The position numbers were made by a program, and so were the translations under genes. Shown piece by piece: positions 43,744 through 53,718 of a stretch of 64,000 bases of DNA; within the stretch, counting starts at the first letter, position 1; each line of letters starts with the position of its first letter. Under the pieces are notes generated by a model that did not search any database, was not told the DNA's origin, and saw only the letters and a program-made list of their open reading frames with translations. Origin of the DNA: Cytophagaceae bacterium UBA7467. GTDB lineage: Bacteria > Bacteroidota > Bacteroidia > Cytophagales > Spirosomataceae. The stretch is from contig DLPD01000034.1 in NCBI GenBank assembly GCA_002479785.1, positions 1 through 64,000 on the forward strand, in the 5' to 3' direction.

Positions 43744-46665
43744 ATGGCGACGCAAATCATTGAATCTCTTCTCTCTTCTTTAGGCAGTACCTTGCAAGGA
43801 GCGCTTTACACGGATACCGTGATGAAGACGTTGTATGCGACGGATGCATCGGCTTATCGGGAGATGCCTTTAGGGGTGGTGATTCCAGAGACGAAAGATG
43901 ACCTAGAGAAAATTATTCGATTTGCGGACCAAAATTCGATTCCCTTGATTCCCCGAACAGCTGGAACCTCTTTAGCAGGACAGGTAGTGGGTAAAGCTTT
44001 GGTGGTAGATGTGTCTAAATTTTTCAATCGGATCCTAGAAATTAACAAGGAGGAATCCTATGTTTGGGTAGAACCAGGTGTAGTGCGTGATGTGTTGAAC
44101 GTGGAGTTGAAGAAGCATGGTTTGTTCTTTGGTCCAGAAACATCAACTGCAAATCGCGCGATGATAGGTGGAATGGTGGGGAATAATTCCTGTGGTTCGA
44201 ATTCGGTAGTGTATGGTTCCACCAGGGACCATGTATTAGAAATAGAAGGGTATTTATCGGATGGAACGCCAGTTCACTTTACAGCAGAAGATCCCTTTGA
44301 GACGATTAAATCATTAGAAAAAGGTACTCGTTTGCATGGAATTTATGAGAAGACTTTAGCTGCCTTGTCTGATCCAAAGCATCAACAAAATATTACGGAA
44401 GAATTTCCCAAACCAAGTATAGATCGTAGAAACACGGGTTATGCGGTAGATATGCTATTGCACACAAAGGCCTTTGAAAAAACGGAGGCGCCCTTTAATT
44501 TCTGTTCACTAATCAGTGGATCTGAAGGGACATTGTGCTTTGCTACTCGAATTAAACTGCATGTGGATCCTTTACCGCCGGCACACTTAGGTCTGGTCTG
44601 TGGACACTTTAATACCATTGACGAAGCATTAAGAGCTAATTTAATTGCCTTGCAATTCAATCCGTCTGCCTCTGAGTTGATGGATCATTATATTTTAGAG
44701 TGTACAAAGGCGAATCCGGAACAACGCTTGAATCGTTTCTTTGTAGAAGGGGATCCAGGGGCCATTTTAGTAGTTGAATTACGTTCTGATTCGGCAGAAG
44801 ACTTAGCCTCTCAAGCAAAAGCCTGCGAGGCAGCGATGCGTAAGGCAGGATTAGGTTACCATTTCCCATTTGTGACGGGTGGCGATGTGAAGAAGGTTTG
44901 GGACTTGAGAAAAGCAGGTTTAGGATTACTTTCTAATTTACCTGGAGACGAAAAAGCGGTAGCCGTAATAGAGGATACGGCAGTAGACGTAGCTGATTTG
45001 CCGGCATTCATTGCTGAATTCAACGAAATCTTACAAGCTAATAATTTGTATTGCGTGCACTACGCACACGCAGGATCAGGTGAATTGCACTTGCGTCCAA
45101 TCATTAACTTGAAGACAAAAGAAGGGCACCAGCAATTCCGTCACATTGCGGAGGAGATTGCACGATTAGTGAAGAAATTTAAGGGTTCTCTTTCAGGGGA
45201 GCATGGAGATGGCCGTCTAAGAGGGGAGTTTATTCCTTGGATGGTGGGAGAGGAGAATTACCAATTGATGCGGGAATTGAAGTCTTGGTGGGATCCTAAG
45301 GGGATATTTAATCCTAATAAGATTGTGGATACGCCTCCTATGGACACGTTCTTGCGCTATGAGGCGGGTCAGCAAACACCTGAATTTAAGACGGCTTTCC
45401 GTTTCAAGGATCAAGATGTATTGCAACACGCGGAACAGTGCAACGGCTCCGGTGATTGCCGTAAAACGCCTATATCAGGAGGGACAATGTGTCCATCTTT
45501 CATGGCGACCAGAAATGAAAAAGAGACTACCAGAGCTCGTGCTAATATTCTTCGCGAGTTTTTAACACGCTCTCAACAGCCTAATCGCTTCGCTCATGAG
45601 GAGATTAAAGAGGTGATGGATCTTTGTTTGGCATGTAAAGGCTGTAAGGCGGAGTGTCCTTCGAATGTCGATGTGGCGAAATTAAAGATGGAGTTCTTGT
45701 ACCAATACCAGAAAGAAAAGGGTCTTCCTTTGCGTTCTTGGTTAGTAGGCAACTTTGCGAAGTTATCTAACTTGGCTTCTCATGTGCCTTACTTGTACAA
45801 TTGGGTAATGGGTACGCCGGCCATCCGTCGTATCTCTAACGCCCTGGTAGGGTTCCATCCGGATCGCACGATGCCCTTAATGGCAAAGCAAACACTTTGG
45901 TCTTGGTTAAAGGCGCGCATGAGTCCAGTTCAATCGAAATCAGTTTACCTATTCGTTGATGAGTTTACGAATTTTAATGATGCTGAAATTGGTCGCACCG
46001 CCGTATTATTGCTAGAGCGCTTAGGTTATGAGGTGAAGACAATTCCACATCCCATTTCAGGAAGAGCCTATTTGTCCAAAGGAATGCTGGATGAAGCACG
46101 CATACTAGCCATGCAGAATGTGCGACTTTGGTCCTCTTTAATTTCCGAAAATACACCATTAGTGGGTATTGAGCCTTCAGCTATCTTGACTTTCCGCGAT
46201 GAGTATCCAGATTTAGTTTCGGATGAATGGGTAGAAAAGGCGCAGGAATTGGCGAAAAACACCTTGTTGCTGGAAGAATTTATCGCTCGAGAAGCGGATG
46301 CTAAGCGAATTACATCGGCAGCATTCCGCTCTGAGAAGAAGCTACTGAAATTACATGGTCATTGCCAGCAGAAGGCAATTTCCTCGCTAGTAGCGGCGAA
46401 AAAGGCCCTCTCTTTGCCGGAGAACTTTGAAGTGCAATTAATCCCATCTGGATGTTGTGGTATGGCTGGTTCTTTTGGGTATGAAAAAGAGCATTATGAT
46501 CTTTCGATGCAGATTGGGGAATTAGTCTTGTTCCCTACGGTTCGTGCTCAGCCGGAAGAGGTCGATATAGTAGCTTCAGGAACGAGTTGCCGTCACCAAA
46601 TCCACGACGGAACCCAGCGACACGCTAAGCATGCCGCAGAGATCCTTTTTGCCGCTTTAAAATAA
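43744..46665 (+). CDS. FAD-linked D-2-hydroxyacid dehydrogenase fused to Fe-S domains (YdiJ-like)
   Basis: A 973-residue flavoprotein with an N-terminal FAD-binding PCMH domain (IPLIPRTAGTSLAGQVVGKALVVD region, about 59-82; GGMVGNNSCGSNSVVYG, about 142), a C-terminal oxidase domain (about 270-535) and a GlpC-like electron-transfer part. The latter has cluster cysteines CNGSGDC (from about 566) and CLACKGCKAECP (from about 627) and a CCG domain, SGCCGMAGSFGY (about 902). The fused architecture matches Escherichia coli YdiJ, a D-2-hydroxyglutarate dehydrogenase; D-lactate is another possible substrate. Confidence 0.88.
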   Translation: MATQIIESLLSSLGSTLQGALYTDTVMKTLYATDASAYREMPLGVVIPETKDDLEKIIRFADQNSIPLIPRTAGTSLAGQVVGKALVVDVSKFFNRILEINKEESYVWVEPGVVRDVLNVELKKHGLFFGPETSTANRAMIGGMVGNNSCGSNSVVYGSTRDHVLEIEGYLSDGTPVHFTAEDPFETIKSLEKGTRLHGIYEKTLAALSDPKHQQNITEEFPKPSIDRRNTGYAVDMLLHTKAFEKTEAPFNFCSLISGSEGTLCFATRIKLHVDPLPPAHLGLVCGHFNTIDEALRANLIALQFNPSASELMDHYILECTKANPEQRLNRFFVEGDPGAILVVELRSDSAEDLASQAKACEAAMRKAGLGYHFPFVTGGDVKKVWDLRKAGLGLLSNLPGDEKAVAVIEDTAVDVADLPAFIAEFNEILQANNLYCVHYAHAGSGELHLRPIINLKTKEGHQQFRHIAEEIARLVKKFKGSLSGEHGDGRLRGEFIPWMVGEENYQLMRELKSWWDPKGIFNPNKIVDTPPMDTFLRYEAGQQTPEFKTAFRFKDQDVLQHAEQCNGSGDCRKTPISGGTMCPSFMATRNEKETTRARANILREFLTRSQQPNRFAHEEIKEVMDLCLACKGCKAECPSNVDVAKLKMEFLYQYQKEKGLPLRSWLVGNFAKLSNLASHVPYLYNWVMGTPAIRRISNALVGFHPDRTMPLMAKQTLWSWLKARMSPVQSKSVYLFVDEFTNFNDAEIGRTAVLLLERLGYEVKTIPHPISGRAYLSKGMLDEARILAMQNVRLWSSLISENTPLVGIEPSAILTFRDEYPDLVSDEWVEKAQELAKNTLLLEEFIAREADAKRITSAAFRSEKKLLKLHGHCQQKAISSLVAAKKALSLPENFEVQLIPSGCCGMAGSFGYEKEHYDLSMQIGELVLFPTVRAQPEEVDIVASGTSCRHQIHDGTQRHAKHAAEILFAALK

Positions 46666-46667
46666 GA

Positions 46668-48569
46668 TTAGAATTTCCAGCGCACGAAAGCTTCCATGGC
46701 TTCGTATTCAGCTAGGCCTAGGGCGTTGTAGATGGAAGCCGTAGCGCGGTTTCTTTCTTCAGCACGCTGCCAAAACTCTCTTGAATCGTCTCCCTGGAAT
46801 ACAACCCCATCTTTTTGAGACTGGTGCTTGAAAATACCCATTCTCTTTTTGAATACTTGGTCTGGAGACATGGGAACCGCCATTTCGATTTGGTCGATAT
46901 CCCATTCCGCCCAAGCACCTTTGTATAGCCACACCCAACAGTTCTTCATGTATTCCCGGTGTTTTAGGCGTGTTACCGCCTCCATGATGGCATCTAAACA
47001 TACTTTGTGTGTCCCGTGTGGGTCAGCTAAGTCGCCTGCCGCATAAATTTGGTGTGGTTGAATCTCCTCGATGAGATCCATCACAATTTGAATATCTTTC
47101 TCGCCTATAGGCTTCTTGCGAATGGTTCCCGTTTCATAGAATGGCATTTCTAAGAAGTGTGCATTTTCTTTTTTGATCCCCACGAAGCGGCAGGTATTTT
47201 TAGCCTCCCCTTTACGGATTAACCCTTTGATCTCCCGAACGGCTTGAATATCAATTTCAGAGTCCGGTTTGTTCTTTAGGAATTTGATAGCTTCTTTGTA
47301 GATGCGGTTTGCTTTCGCATTAGGGCTTTCGAATTTTTCATTGAAGTCAACGACGAATTCAGCGAAACGAAGGGCTTCGTCATCCGCAACCGCAATATTC
47401 CCCGTCGTTTGGTAAGCCACATGGACGTCATGTCCTTGGTCGTGTAAACGTTGGAAAGTGCCACCCATGGAAATTATATCATCATCTGGATGTGGACTGA
47501 AGATCAATACCTTCTTTTTTGCGGGGAAGGCGCGTTCTGGGCGGTGGGTATCATCTGCATTCGGTTTTCCACCTGGCCAACCTGTGATGGTATGTTGTAG
47601 ATAATTGAAAACTTCAATATTGATCTCGTAAGCCTGTCCATATAAGGAAAGAAGATCAGATAACCCGTTTTCATTATAGTCCTTAGAAGTTAATTTGAGT
47701 ACTGGTTTATGTAAGGTCAATGACAGGTGTGTAACCGCTTTTTTAATCATATTGCGATCCCATTTTACCGTATCTACAATCCATGGCGTTTTAATTCGGG
47801 TCAGCATGGAAGCAGCCGTTTCATCCAGGATGAAGGTAGCATTAGGATGTAATTGCAGATAAGAAGCAGGAATGTCTGAAGTCACGCTTCCCTCGACGGC
47901 TTTAGCGACACTGTTCGCTTTATGTTCTCCCCATGCAAGCAGAACGATCTTCTTGGACTTCATAATGCTATCTATCCCGAGGGTAATCGCTTTTTTAGGT
48001 ACTTTTTGTAGTCCTCCAAAATCGGGTGAAGCATCAATCTTCGTGGCAATATCGAGCGTCATTAAACGCGTTTTGGAATTGATTGTTGATCCAGGTTCGT
48101 TGAATCCGATGTGTCCATTGCGGCCAATACCCAATAGATAGTAATCGAATCCGCCTAATCGCTCAATCTTTGCCTCGTAATCCCTACAAAACTCAGGGAT
48201 CTTATCTAAAGACAATGTTCCATCGGGTAAGTGGTAATTTGTTACCGGTATGTCAATGTGGTCAAAGAGTTGTTCTTTCATAAATCGAACATAACTCTGG
48301 ATGGAATCAGGTTCCATAGGATGGTATTCATCAAGATTAAACGTGATGACATCTTTGAAACTTAAGCCTTCCTCTCGGTGAATACGGATCAATTCTTGGT
48401 AGACTTTTTTAGGGGATGATCCAGTCGCAAGTCCTAGAATGGTGGGCTTGCTAGCTTGATTGTTTTTGCGAATAAGTTCCGCAATTTCTCTCGCAACTGA
48501 CTTAGATGCAGCATCAGAGTCTGAAAAAATATGTGTTGGAATGCGTTCAAAGCTAATTTCTTGTTCCAT
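46668..48569 (-). CDS. nagB: Glucosamine-6-phosphate deaminase fused to a PIG-L/LmbE-type domain
   Basis: Residues 1-260 form NagB, which converts glucosamine-6-phosphate to fructose-6-phosphate and ammonia: GLATGSSPKKVYQEL (about 46-60), FNLDEYHPM (about 78) and GIGRNGHIGFNEPGS (about 146-160). Residues about 350-633 form a PIG-L-type zinc deacetylase domain with SPHPDDDIISMGG (about 356) and the distal DPHGTHKVCLDAI. The fusion suggests coupled deacetylation and deamination of amino sugars, but activity of the second domain is inferred. It starts 4 nt after the XRE regulator gene. Confidence 0.9.
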   Translation of the reverse strand: MEQEISFERIPTHIFSDSDAASKSVAREIAELIRKNNQASKPTILGLATGSSPKKVYQELIRIHREEGLSFKDVITFNLDEYHPMEPDSIQSYVRFMKEQLFDHIDIPVTNYHLPDGTLSLDKIPEFCRDYEAKIERLGGFDYYLLGIGRNGHIGFNEPGSTINSKTRLMTLDIATKIDASPDFGGLQKVPKKAITLGIDSIMKSKKIVLLAWGEHKANSVAKAVEGSVTSDIPASYLQLHPNATFILDETAASMLTRIKTPWIVDTVKWDRNMIKKAVTHLSLTLHKPVLKLTSKDYNENGLSDLLSLYGQAYEINIEVFNYLQHTITGWPGGKPNADDTHRPERAFPAKKKVLIFSPHPDDDIISMGGTFQRLHDQGHDVHVAYQTTGNIAVADDEALRFAEFVVDFNEKFESPNAKANRIYKEAIKFLKNKPDSEIDIQAVREIKGLIRKGEAKNTCRFVGIKKENAHFLEMPFYETGTIRKKPIGEKDIQIVMDLIEEIQPHQIYAAGDLADPHGTHKVCLDAIMEAVTRLKHREYMKNCWVWLYKGAWAEWDIDQIEMAVPMSPDQVFKKRMGIFKHQSQKDGVVFQGDDSREFWQRAEERNRATASIYNALGLAEYEAMEAFVRWKF

Positions 48570-48573
48570 TGTC

Positions 48574-48789
48574 TTATTTTTTTGCGTTTTTAGCCGCTAC
48601 AATTAAAAGGTCGAGTGAAAGGGCGTCGAAGATGCGTAGAATGGTTTTGATGGCGGGATTTCCCTTGCCTAATTCAATACTGTGAATCGTTTTAATGGCA
48701 ACGCCACTTTTTTGACTGAGTTCTTCTTGTTTTAATCCGATGGCATTTCTTTTCTCTCGTACGATTTGCCCGAATATGACTAAATCCAT
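48574..48789 (-). CDS. XRE-family helix-turn-helix regulator
   Basis: A 71-residue single-domain DNA-binding protein. The helix-turn-helix covers LKQEELSQKSGVAIKTIHSIELGKGNPAIKTILRIFDAL (about 19-57), close to HipB/SinR-type repressors. The start at 48789 was chosen because a -7 box lies between it and a further upstream in-frame ATG at 48837. It is the first gene of a two-gene operon with nagB (4-nt gap), so nagB and its own gene are the likely targets; no operator was recognised. No toxin gene is adjacent. Confidence 0.85.
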   Translation of the reverse strand: MDLVIFGQIVREKRNAIGLKQEELSQKSGVAIKTIHSIELGKGNPAIKTILRIFDALSLDLLIVAAKNAKK

Positions 48790-48806
48790 GTTTGCTAGGT
48801 TTTTGA

Positions 48807-48814
48807 CAAATGTA
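48807..48814 (-). promoter_or_regulatory. Putative -7 box of the XRE-nagB operon
   Basis: The minus strand reads TACATTTG, matching TAnnTTTG, 17 nt before the XRE start codon at 48789. A -33 element is not clear. Confidence 0.5.
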
Positions 48815-48924
48815 AGTAAAAATACAATATAAATCATAAATCGGAAATATGTTACTGATCATGTAAAAAAATCATCAATTTCCGTTTATCATATTTTAAC
48901 ATACAGGGAAAAACAATTCCCGTA

Positions 48925-48932
48925 TCTTTGGG
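48925..48932 (+). promoter_or_regulatory. Putative -7 box of the TonB receptor gene
   Basis: TATCTTTG matches TAnnTTTG and ends 11 nt before the ATG, predicting a very short leader. No -33 TTTG is seen at the normal distance. Confidence 0.5.
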
Positions 48933-48943
48933 TTTTTATACTG

Positions 48944-51313
48944 ATGCGTAAACTCTTATTATTTCTTTTTCTGCTCTTATCTGGGTTATTGCATGCCCAA
49001 AAATCAACTATTAGTGGCTACGTAAAAGAGGCATCTAGTGGGGAAGGTCTCATTGGAGCTAGTGTCTATGTAAAAGAACTGAAGACGGGTAATGTGACTA
49101 ATACTTATGGTTTCTACAGCTTGACACTTCCTTTAGGCAAATACACACTTGTTTTCTCCTCTTCAGGGTTTAAAAAGAAAGAGCAAGAGATTCTAGTATC
49201 CGCAAAAGCTCAAGAAATCTCAGTTGAATTATCTGCTGACTCACAGGAATTAGCTGAAGTCATCGTAAAAGCACGCGCAAACGATGAGAACGTCAGAGGT
49301 ATAGAAATGTCCGTCAATAAAGTGGATATTAAAACGATTCGTAAAATACCTGCCTTGTTAGGAGAAGTTGATTTAGTCCGCGCAATTCAATTGCTTCCAG
49401 GTGTTTCTACCGTAGGAGAGGGTGCTTCTGGGTTTAATGTTCGGGGTGGAGGCGTCGATCAAAATTTAGTTCTTTTAGATGATGCCCCAGTTTATAATTC
49501 ATCTCATCTATTTGGTTTCTTCTCTGTCTTTAATCCAGATGCCGTGAAGGATGTGAAGCTGTTTAAAGGCGGTATCCCTTCCATGTATGGTGGACGTGCT
49601 TCATCCATTTTGGATGTGAAAATGAAGGAAGGAAATGCGAAAAAGTTAGAAGTCAACGGCGGGATTGGAGTTATTTTTTCTCGCTTATCGATTGAGGCTC
49701 CTATTGTGAAAGATAAAGCTTCGTTCATCGTGGCAGCTCGCCGTTCGTACATTGATATTTTAGCTAAACCCTTTCTAACGGGTAACAACGCGAATTCTAA
49801 ATTTAGTTTTTATGATTTAACTGCCAAAGTCAATTATACAATTAACACGAAGAATACTGTGTTCATTTCAGGATATTTTGGACGGGATGTGTTCGGGACA
49901 GGATTTGGGTTTGACTGGGGTAATACTACCTTGACTACTCGCTGGAATCACGTTTTCTCGAATAAATTGTTTTTGAATGCGACGGCCTTCTATAGTAATT
50001 ACGATTACATGTTGGATTCGGATATTGAGAACAAACGCCCTAATGATGCGTTTAAATGGACTTCGAATATTGAAAATTTAAGTATTAAGCCTGATTTCAC
50101 CTATTATTGGAGACCTGATAATACGATCACTTTTGGAGGTCAACTTTTATCCTATGACTTTACTCCGGGGAAAGCGAATGCGACATCAAATGGGGAAAAA
50201 AGAGAATTTGGTCAAGCGAATAAACGAGGGGTAGAAGCGTCAGCCTATTTTGGTCATGATTGGAAACTTAATTCACGTTTGACCATTCAATATGGTATTC
50301 GTTATTCGCATTATGATTACAAGAGTTTAAATGGCGAGTATTACGATCGAATTCCTGTGGCCTTGAGTACGGAAAATCCTTCAGGTTATGTGTTGAAAAT
50401 TAACCAAACAGATCCTGATGCCATTGTGGCATCCTATGGTAATTGGGAACCGCGTTTTGCTCTGAATGTAACAGGCAATGAATCCACTTCCTTGAAATTA
50501 AGCTATAATCGCTTGGCTCAGTATATCCATTTAATGTCTAATACAGCTGCTTCAACTCCTTTAGATGTGTGGACATCATCCACGAATAACATCAAACCTC
50601 AAATGGTGGATCAATTGGCTTTGGGTCTATTTAAGAATTTTGGCGCAGATGGCAATAATTATGAATCCTCGATTGAGGTGTATTACAAGGATATGCAAAA
50701 TCAAATCGATTATGCGGATCGCGCGAATCTTTTCCTGAATCCTTATTTTGAAAAGGATTTGCTCTTTGGAAAGGGGCGTGCCTATGGTATCGAGTTTTTC
50801 TTAAAGAAAAATGTAGGGAAGTTAACGGGTTGGGCGAGCTACACCTTAGCAAGGACAGAACGCAAAATAGAAGGATTAAACAATAATGAATGGTATGCTA
50901 ATCGGTATGACCGCACACATACCTTGAATTTAGTAGGACAATATGCCCTTTCTGATAAATGGTCCTTTGGGGCAAATTTTGCCTACATCACGGGAGTCCC
51001 TTACACTGTTCCCGCCCAAAAATACATTTTCGACGGAATTGCTTACCCACAAACCATTCCTGGAACGCGGGGAAACATTCGCGTACCAGATTACCATCGT
51101 TTAGATATTTCAGCGACGAAGAAAAACAAGAAAGCCTTGTTTGGTAAAGGAAGTTCGGAATGGGTATTCTCGGTCTATAATGTTTACAACCGAAAAAATC
51201 CGTTCTCTATTTATACGCGTCCGAACGAAGACAATTCAGTTCAAACCGAGGCCGTTCAATTATCCATTATCGGTTCCTTTGTTCCGGCTGTCACCTATAA
51301 TTTCTCCTTTTAA
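48944..51313 (+). CDS. TonB-dependent receptor with carboxypeptidase-like regulatory domain
   Basis: Outer-membrane transporter energised by TonB. The 789-residue protein has a signal peptide (cleavage about LLHAQ, residue 19), a CarboxypepD_reg-like beta sandwich (about 22-105, ISGYVKEASSGEGLIGASVYVK), a plug domain (about 120-235, GFNVRGGGVDQNLVLLDDAP) and a beta barrel ending in the aromatic strand VTYNFSF. The DUF4249 lipoprotein gene follows after 1 nt, a pairing typical of Bacteroidota uptake systems unlike the SusC/SusD pair. The substrate is unknown; no iron or glycan gene is nearby. Confidence 0.93.
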   Translation: MRKLLLFLFLLLSGLLHAQKSTISGYVKEASSGEGLIGASVYVKELKTGNVTNTYGFYSLTLPLGKYTLVFSSSGFKKKEQEILVSAKAQEISVELSADSQELAEVIVKARANDENVRGIEMSVNKVDIKTIRKIPALLGEVDLVRAIQLLPGVSTVGEGASGFNVRGGGVDQNLVLLDDAPVYNSSHLFGFFSVFNPDAVKDVKLFKGGIPSMYGGRASSILDVKMKEGNAKKLEVNGGIGVIFSRLSIEAPIVKDKASFIVAARRSYIDILAKPFLTGNNANSKFSFYDLTAKVNYTINTKNTVFISGYFGRDVFGTGFGFDWGNTTLTTRWNHVFSNKLFLNATAFYSNYDYMLDSDIENKRPNDAFKWTSNIENLSIKPDFTYYWRPDNTITFGGQLLSYDFTPGKANATSNGEKREFGQANKRGVEASAYFGHDWKLNSRLTIQYGIRYSHYDYKSLNGEYYDRIPVALSTENPSGYVLKINQTDPDAIVASYGNWEPRFALNVTGNESTSLKLSYNRLAQYIHLMSNTAASTPLDVWTSSTNNIKPQMVDQLALGLFKNFGADGNNYESSIEVYYKDMQNQIDYADRANLFLNPYFEKDLLFGKGRAYGIEFFLKKNVGKLTGWASYTLARTERKIEGLNNNEWYANRYDRTHTLNLVGQYALSDKWSFGANFAYITGVPYTVPAQKYIFDGIAYPQTIPGTRGNIRVPDYHRLDISATKKNKKALFGKGSSEWVFSVYNVYNRKNPFSIYTRPNEDNSVQTEAVQLSIIGSFVPAVTYNFSF

Positions 51314-51314
51314 G

Positions 51315-52226
51315 ATGAAGCCGATCTACTGTTTTTTATTTTTTTTTGTATTGTTAACGTCTTGTGAAGAGGTAGTTACTTTGCCTAGTCCGGCTTCTGA
51401 TCATTATTTGGTGGTGGAAGCAAATTTGACGAATCAAAACACGGCACAGCAAATCATTTTATCACGTTCTCAGGACTATTTTGATCAAAGTACATCGCCT
51501 AAAATTACGGGTGCTCAGGTGACTGTATCAGATACCTTGGGGAATCAATTTAAATTTGTAGAGAAAGTGGCTCAAAGTGGGATCTATGAGTGGGAACCCA
51601 GCGTTCAACATCCTACGATCGGAAAGGTAGGTACGAGCTTCAAGTTGAATGTGAAATGGCAAAATGAAACCCTCACCGCAAAAGCTAAAATGAATCGCGT
51701 CCCACCCATCGATTCTATTTTATACCAATATGACGAAGCAACTGGCCGACAAGGAGCAAACGATGGTCCAAAAAATGGGTATGATGCCCAGTTTTATGCA
51801 CGCGATTTTCGTGGGGCTGGAGATTGCTATCGGGTGAAGACCTATCGCAATGGAGTGTTGTTTAATGACCCCATCAATTTAACCTTAGTCTACGATGCAG
51901 GGTTCCAAAAAGGGGCCATGACCGATGGTCTAATGTTTATTTTGCCTATCCGCCGTTCGATTTCTCCATCTCTTTATGTTGATAAAGATAAGATACGTGT
52001 GGAAATTTGGTCGATTTCTGAGGATCAATTTAATTTTTATTCGCAAGCACGTTTAGAACTAAACAATGCTGGATTATTTTCACGACCAGCCGCGAATATC
52101 CCCACCAATATTAAGAATACGAATCCAGCTTCCAAATTACAAGGTACAGGTTGGTTCGGTGTTTCAGCTGTGAGTTCATTTGAAACGGTGATAGATCCTA
52201 AAAAGGCGAGAACTGGATTGAAATAA
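51315..52226 (+). CDS. DUF4249 lipoprotein, partner of the TonB receptor
   Basis: A 303-residue predicted outer-membrane lipoprotein: the signal peptide ends in the lipobox LLTSC (Cys17), followed by EEVVTLPSPASDHYLVVEANLTNQN, the usual opening of DUF4249 proteins. The start at 51315 was chosen because it gives a normal lipoprotein signal and lies 1 nt after the receptor stop; the frame remains open into the receptor gene. It probably acts as a surface-side partner of the receptor, but no member's function is clear. It converges with porT. Confidence 0.85.
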   Translation: MKPIYCFLFFFVLLTSCEEVVTLPSPASDHYLVVEANLTNQNTAQQIILSRSQDYFDQSTSPKITGAQVTVSDTLGNQFKFVEKVAQSGIYEWEPSVQHPTIGKVGTSFKLNVKWQNETLTAKAKMNRVPPIDSILYQYDEATGRQGANDGPKNGYDAQFYARDFRGAGDCYRVKTYRNGVLFNDPINLTLVYDAGFQKGAMTDGLMFILPIRRSISPSLYVDKDKIRVEIWSISEDQFNFYSQARLELNNAGLFSRPAANIPTNIKNTNPASKLQGTGWFGVSAVSSFETVIDPKKARTGLK

Positions 52227-52913
52227 TTACTCGAAATTGAAAATTAAGCTAATCGTATGTGAATTTAATTGGCTTAATTTAGAGTAACTATTGACTGTTC
52301 CTGGAGCTACAAATAGGTTATTCAATCCGTGTGAAATGCGAATCTCAGGAGAGAATTTAAAGTAACGGTAAAAGCGTTCAAAACCGATTCCGTATTCCAA
52401 CGATAATTCAGAGGTATTTGCCGTTACTGCCGTATTTTTTTTCTTTACATTTGCTTCTAAACCTAATTTTAGGCCAGAGATCAAGTACATGCGGTGGTTT
52501 TGGCGACGCACCGAACGGAATTTCAATAACATCGGTATTTCTAACCACGTAGACTCTCTCGAGATCAGATCTTCATTAGCGAATTGAATTTGACGATCGT
52601 ACAAGGCGATATTTAAGCCTGATTTTACTTCTACGTGTTTACTGAGGGCATAATTCACAATCCCACCTATTTGAAATCCAAAGGTGCGAGGTGAAGTAAG
52701 TGATAGTGGTTCTCCTGTCACATCGTTTACTAGAACGCTTGGAAATCCATTCGCGTAGTAATTGCTAGACGTTAAGCCAAACATAAAACCAAAATGCACT
52801 GGTTTTTCATCGTAAAACTCATCGTGCAGCTGAATGTATTTCTTCCCTTGTCCTAAGGCGTTAAAGCCCAGTAAGAAAGCGATAGCAAAACCAATTAAGT
52901 GACCTTTTTTCAC
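52227..52913 (-). CDS. porT: Type IX secretion outer-membrane protein PorT
   Basis: A 228-residue outer-membrane barrel protein needed for type IX secretion in Porphyromonas and gliding bacteria. It has a signal peptide (cleavage about NALGQ, residue 22), then HFGFMFGLTSSNYYANGF (about 40) and regular amphipathic strands; it ends in SLIFNFE. The start overlaps the menG stop by 4 nt (ATGA). The menG-porT arrangement supports PorT over a generic beta-barrel. It ends 1 nt from the convergent DUF4249 gene. Confidence 0.8.
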   Translation of the reverse strand: MKKGHLIGFAIAFLLGFNALGQGKKYIQLHDEFYDEKPVHFGFMFGLTSSNYYANGFPSVLVNDVTGEPLSLTSPRTFGFQIGGIVNYALSKHVEVKSGLNIALYDRQIQFANEDLISRESTWLEIPMLLKFRSVRRQNHRMYLISGLKLGLEANVKKKNTAVTANTSELSLEYGIGFERFYRYFKFSPEIRISHGLNNLFVAPGTVNSYSKLSQLNSHTISLIFNFE

Positions 52914-53644
52914 GCGTTTTTAGCTTTTTTATGTCCTAAATAAATGGAGCAAATGCCTCCCGTCATCGGGATCCATTGGGTATTGATAAATCCACATTCC
53001 TCATAAATTTTCAAGAAGTCTTTGCCATCAGGAAAAGCTTGAACTGATTCAGGAAGGTAGGTATAGGCGGCTGGGTCTTTGGAAATTAATTTTCCTAAAA
53101 TGGGTAGACAAAAAGTAGAATAGAAAGAATACAACTGCTTCATAGGGAAGCTTTTCGGGTTCGAGAATTCCAAAATCAAGCAATGACCGCCTGGCTTTAA
53201 CACGCGGTACATTTCTTTCAATCCTTTGTCCAATGTTTCGTAGTTTCTCACCCCAAAACTAACGGTAATGGCATCAAAACTATTGTCCGAGAAGGGTATT
53301 TTTTCTGAATCCCCTTTTTGTAAGGTAATGATGTTATCTAAGCCTAATTTCTTGATTTTTTCCACACCGAAGGCTAACATACCTTCAGATATATCAATCC
53401 CCACAATTTTTTCAGGCTTGATTTTTAAGGCTTCAATGGCGAAATCGCCGGTACCTGTCGCAATGTCCAATACGGACTTGATACCCTTGTTTTGGAGTAA
53501 TTTAATCGCTTTTTTACGCCAAATAATATCAATCCCACCACTCAATAAATGATTTAGGAAATCATATTTGTGGGAGATGGAATTGAACATGTCAGCGACT
53601 TGTTCTTTTTTTCCTTTGGACTGATTTTTGTAAGGGACTACCAT
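52910..53644 (-). CDS. menG: Demethylmenaquinone methyltransferase (UbiE/MenG)
   Basis: SAM-dependent C-methylation, the last step of menaquinone synthesis in organisms that use menaquinone. The 244-residue protein has the family opening VADMFNSISHKYDFLNHLLSGGIDIIWRK (about 17-45), SAM motif I DIATGTGDFAIEAL (about 60-73), and PFSDNSFDAITVSFGVRN (about 117-134). It is the first gene of a pair with porT, overlapping it by 4 nt. Confidence 0.95.
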   Translation of the reverse strand: MVVPYKNQSKGKKEQVADMFNSISHKYDFLNHLLSGGIDIIWRKKAIKLLQNKGIKSVLDIATGTGDFAIEALKIKPEKIVGIDISEGMLAFGVEKIKKLGLDNIITLQKGDSEKIPFSDNSFDAITVSFGVRNYETLDKGLKEMYRVLKPGGHCLILEFSNPKSFPMKQLYSFYSTFCLPILGKLISKDPAAYTYLPESVQAFPDGKDFLKIYEECGFINTQWIPMTGGICSIYLGHKKAKNA

Positions 53645-53718
53645 AATTTTAGCGAATTGATTACGAACTAAACCAGTTCAGTAAACCAATGTTTCATAAA
53701 ATTACCAAAAAAAATTGT

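Noticed and set aside
48574..48789. HipB-type antitoxin of a toxin-antitoxin pair
   Set aside because: The partner gene is nagB, not a HipA kinase or another toxin; a regulator reading is simpler.
48944..52226. SusC/SusD polysaccharide utilisation pair
   Set aside because: The second gene is a DUF4249 lipoprotein of 303 residues, not SusD, and no glycoside hydrolase is nearby.
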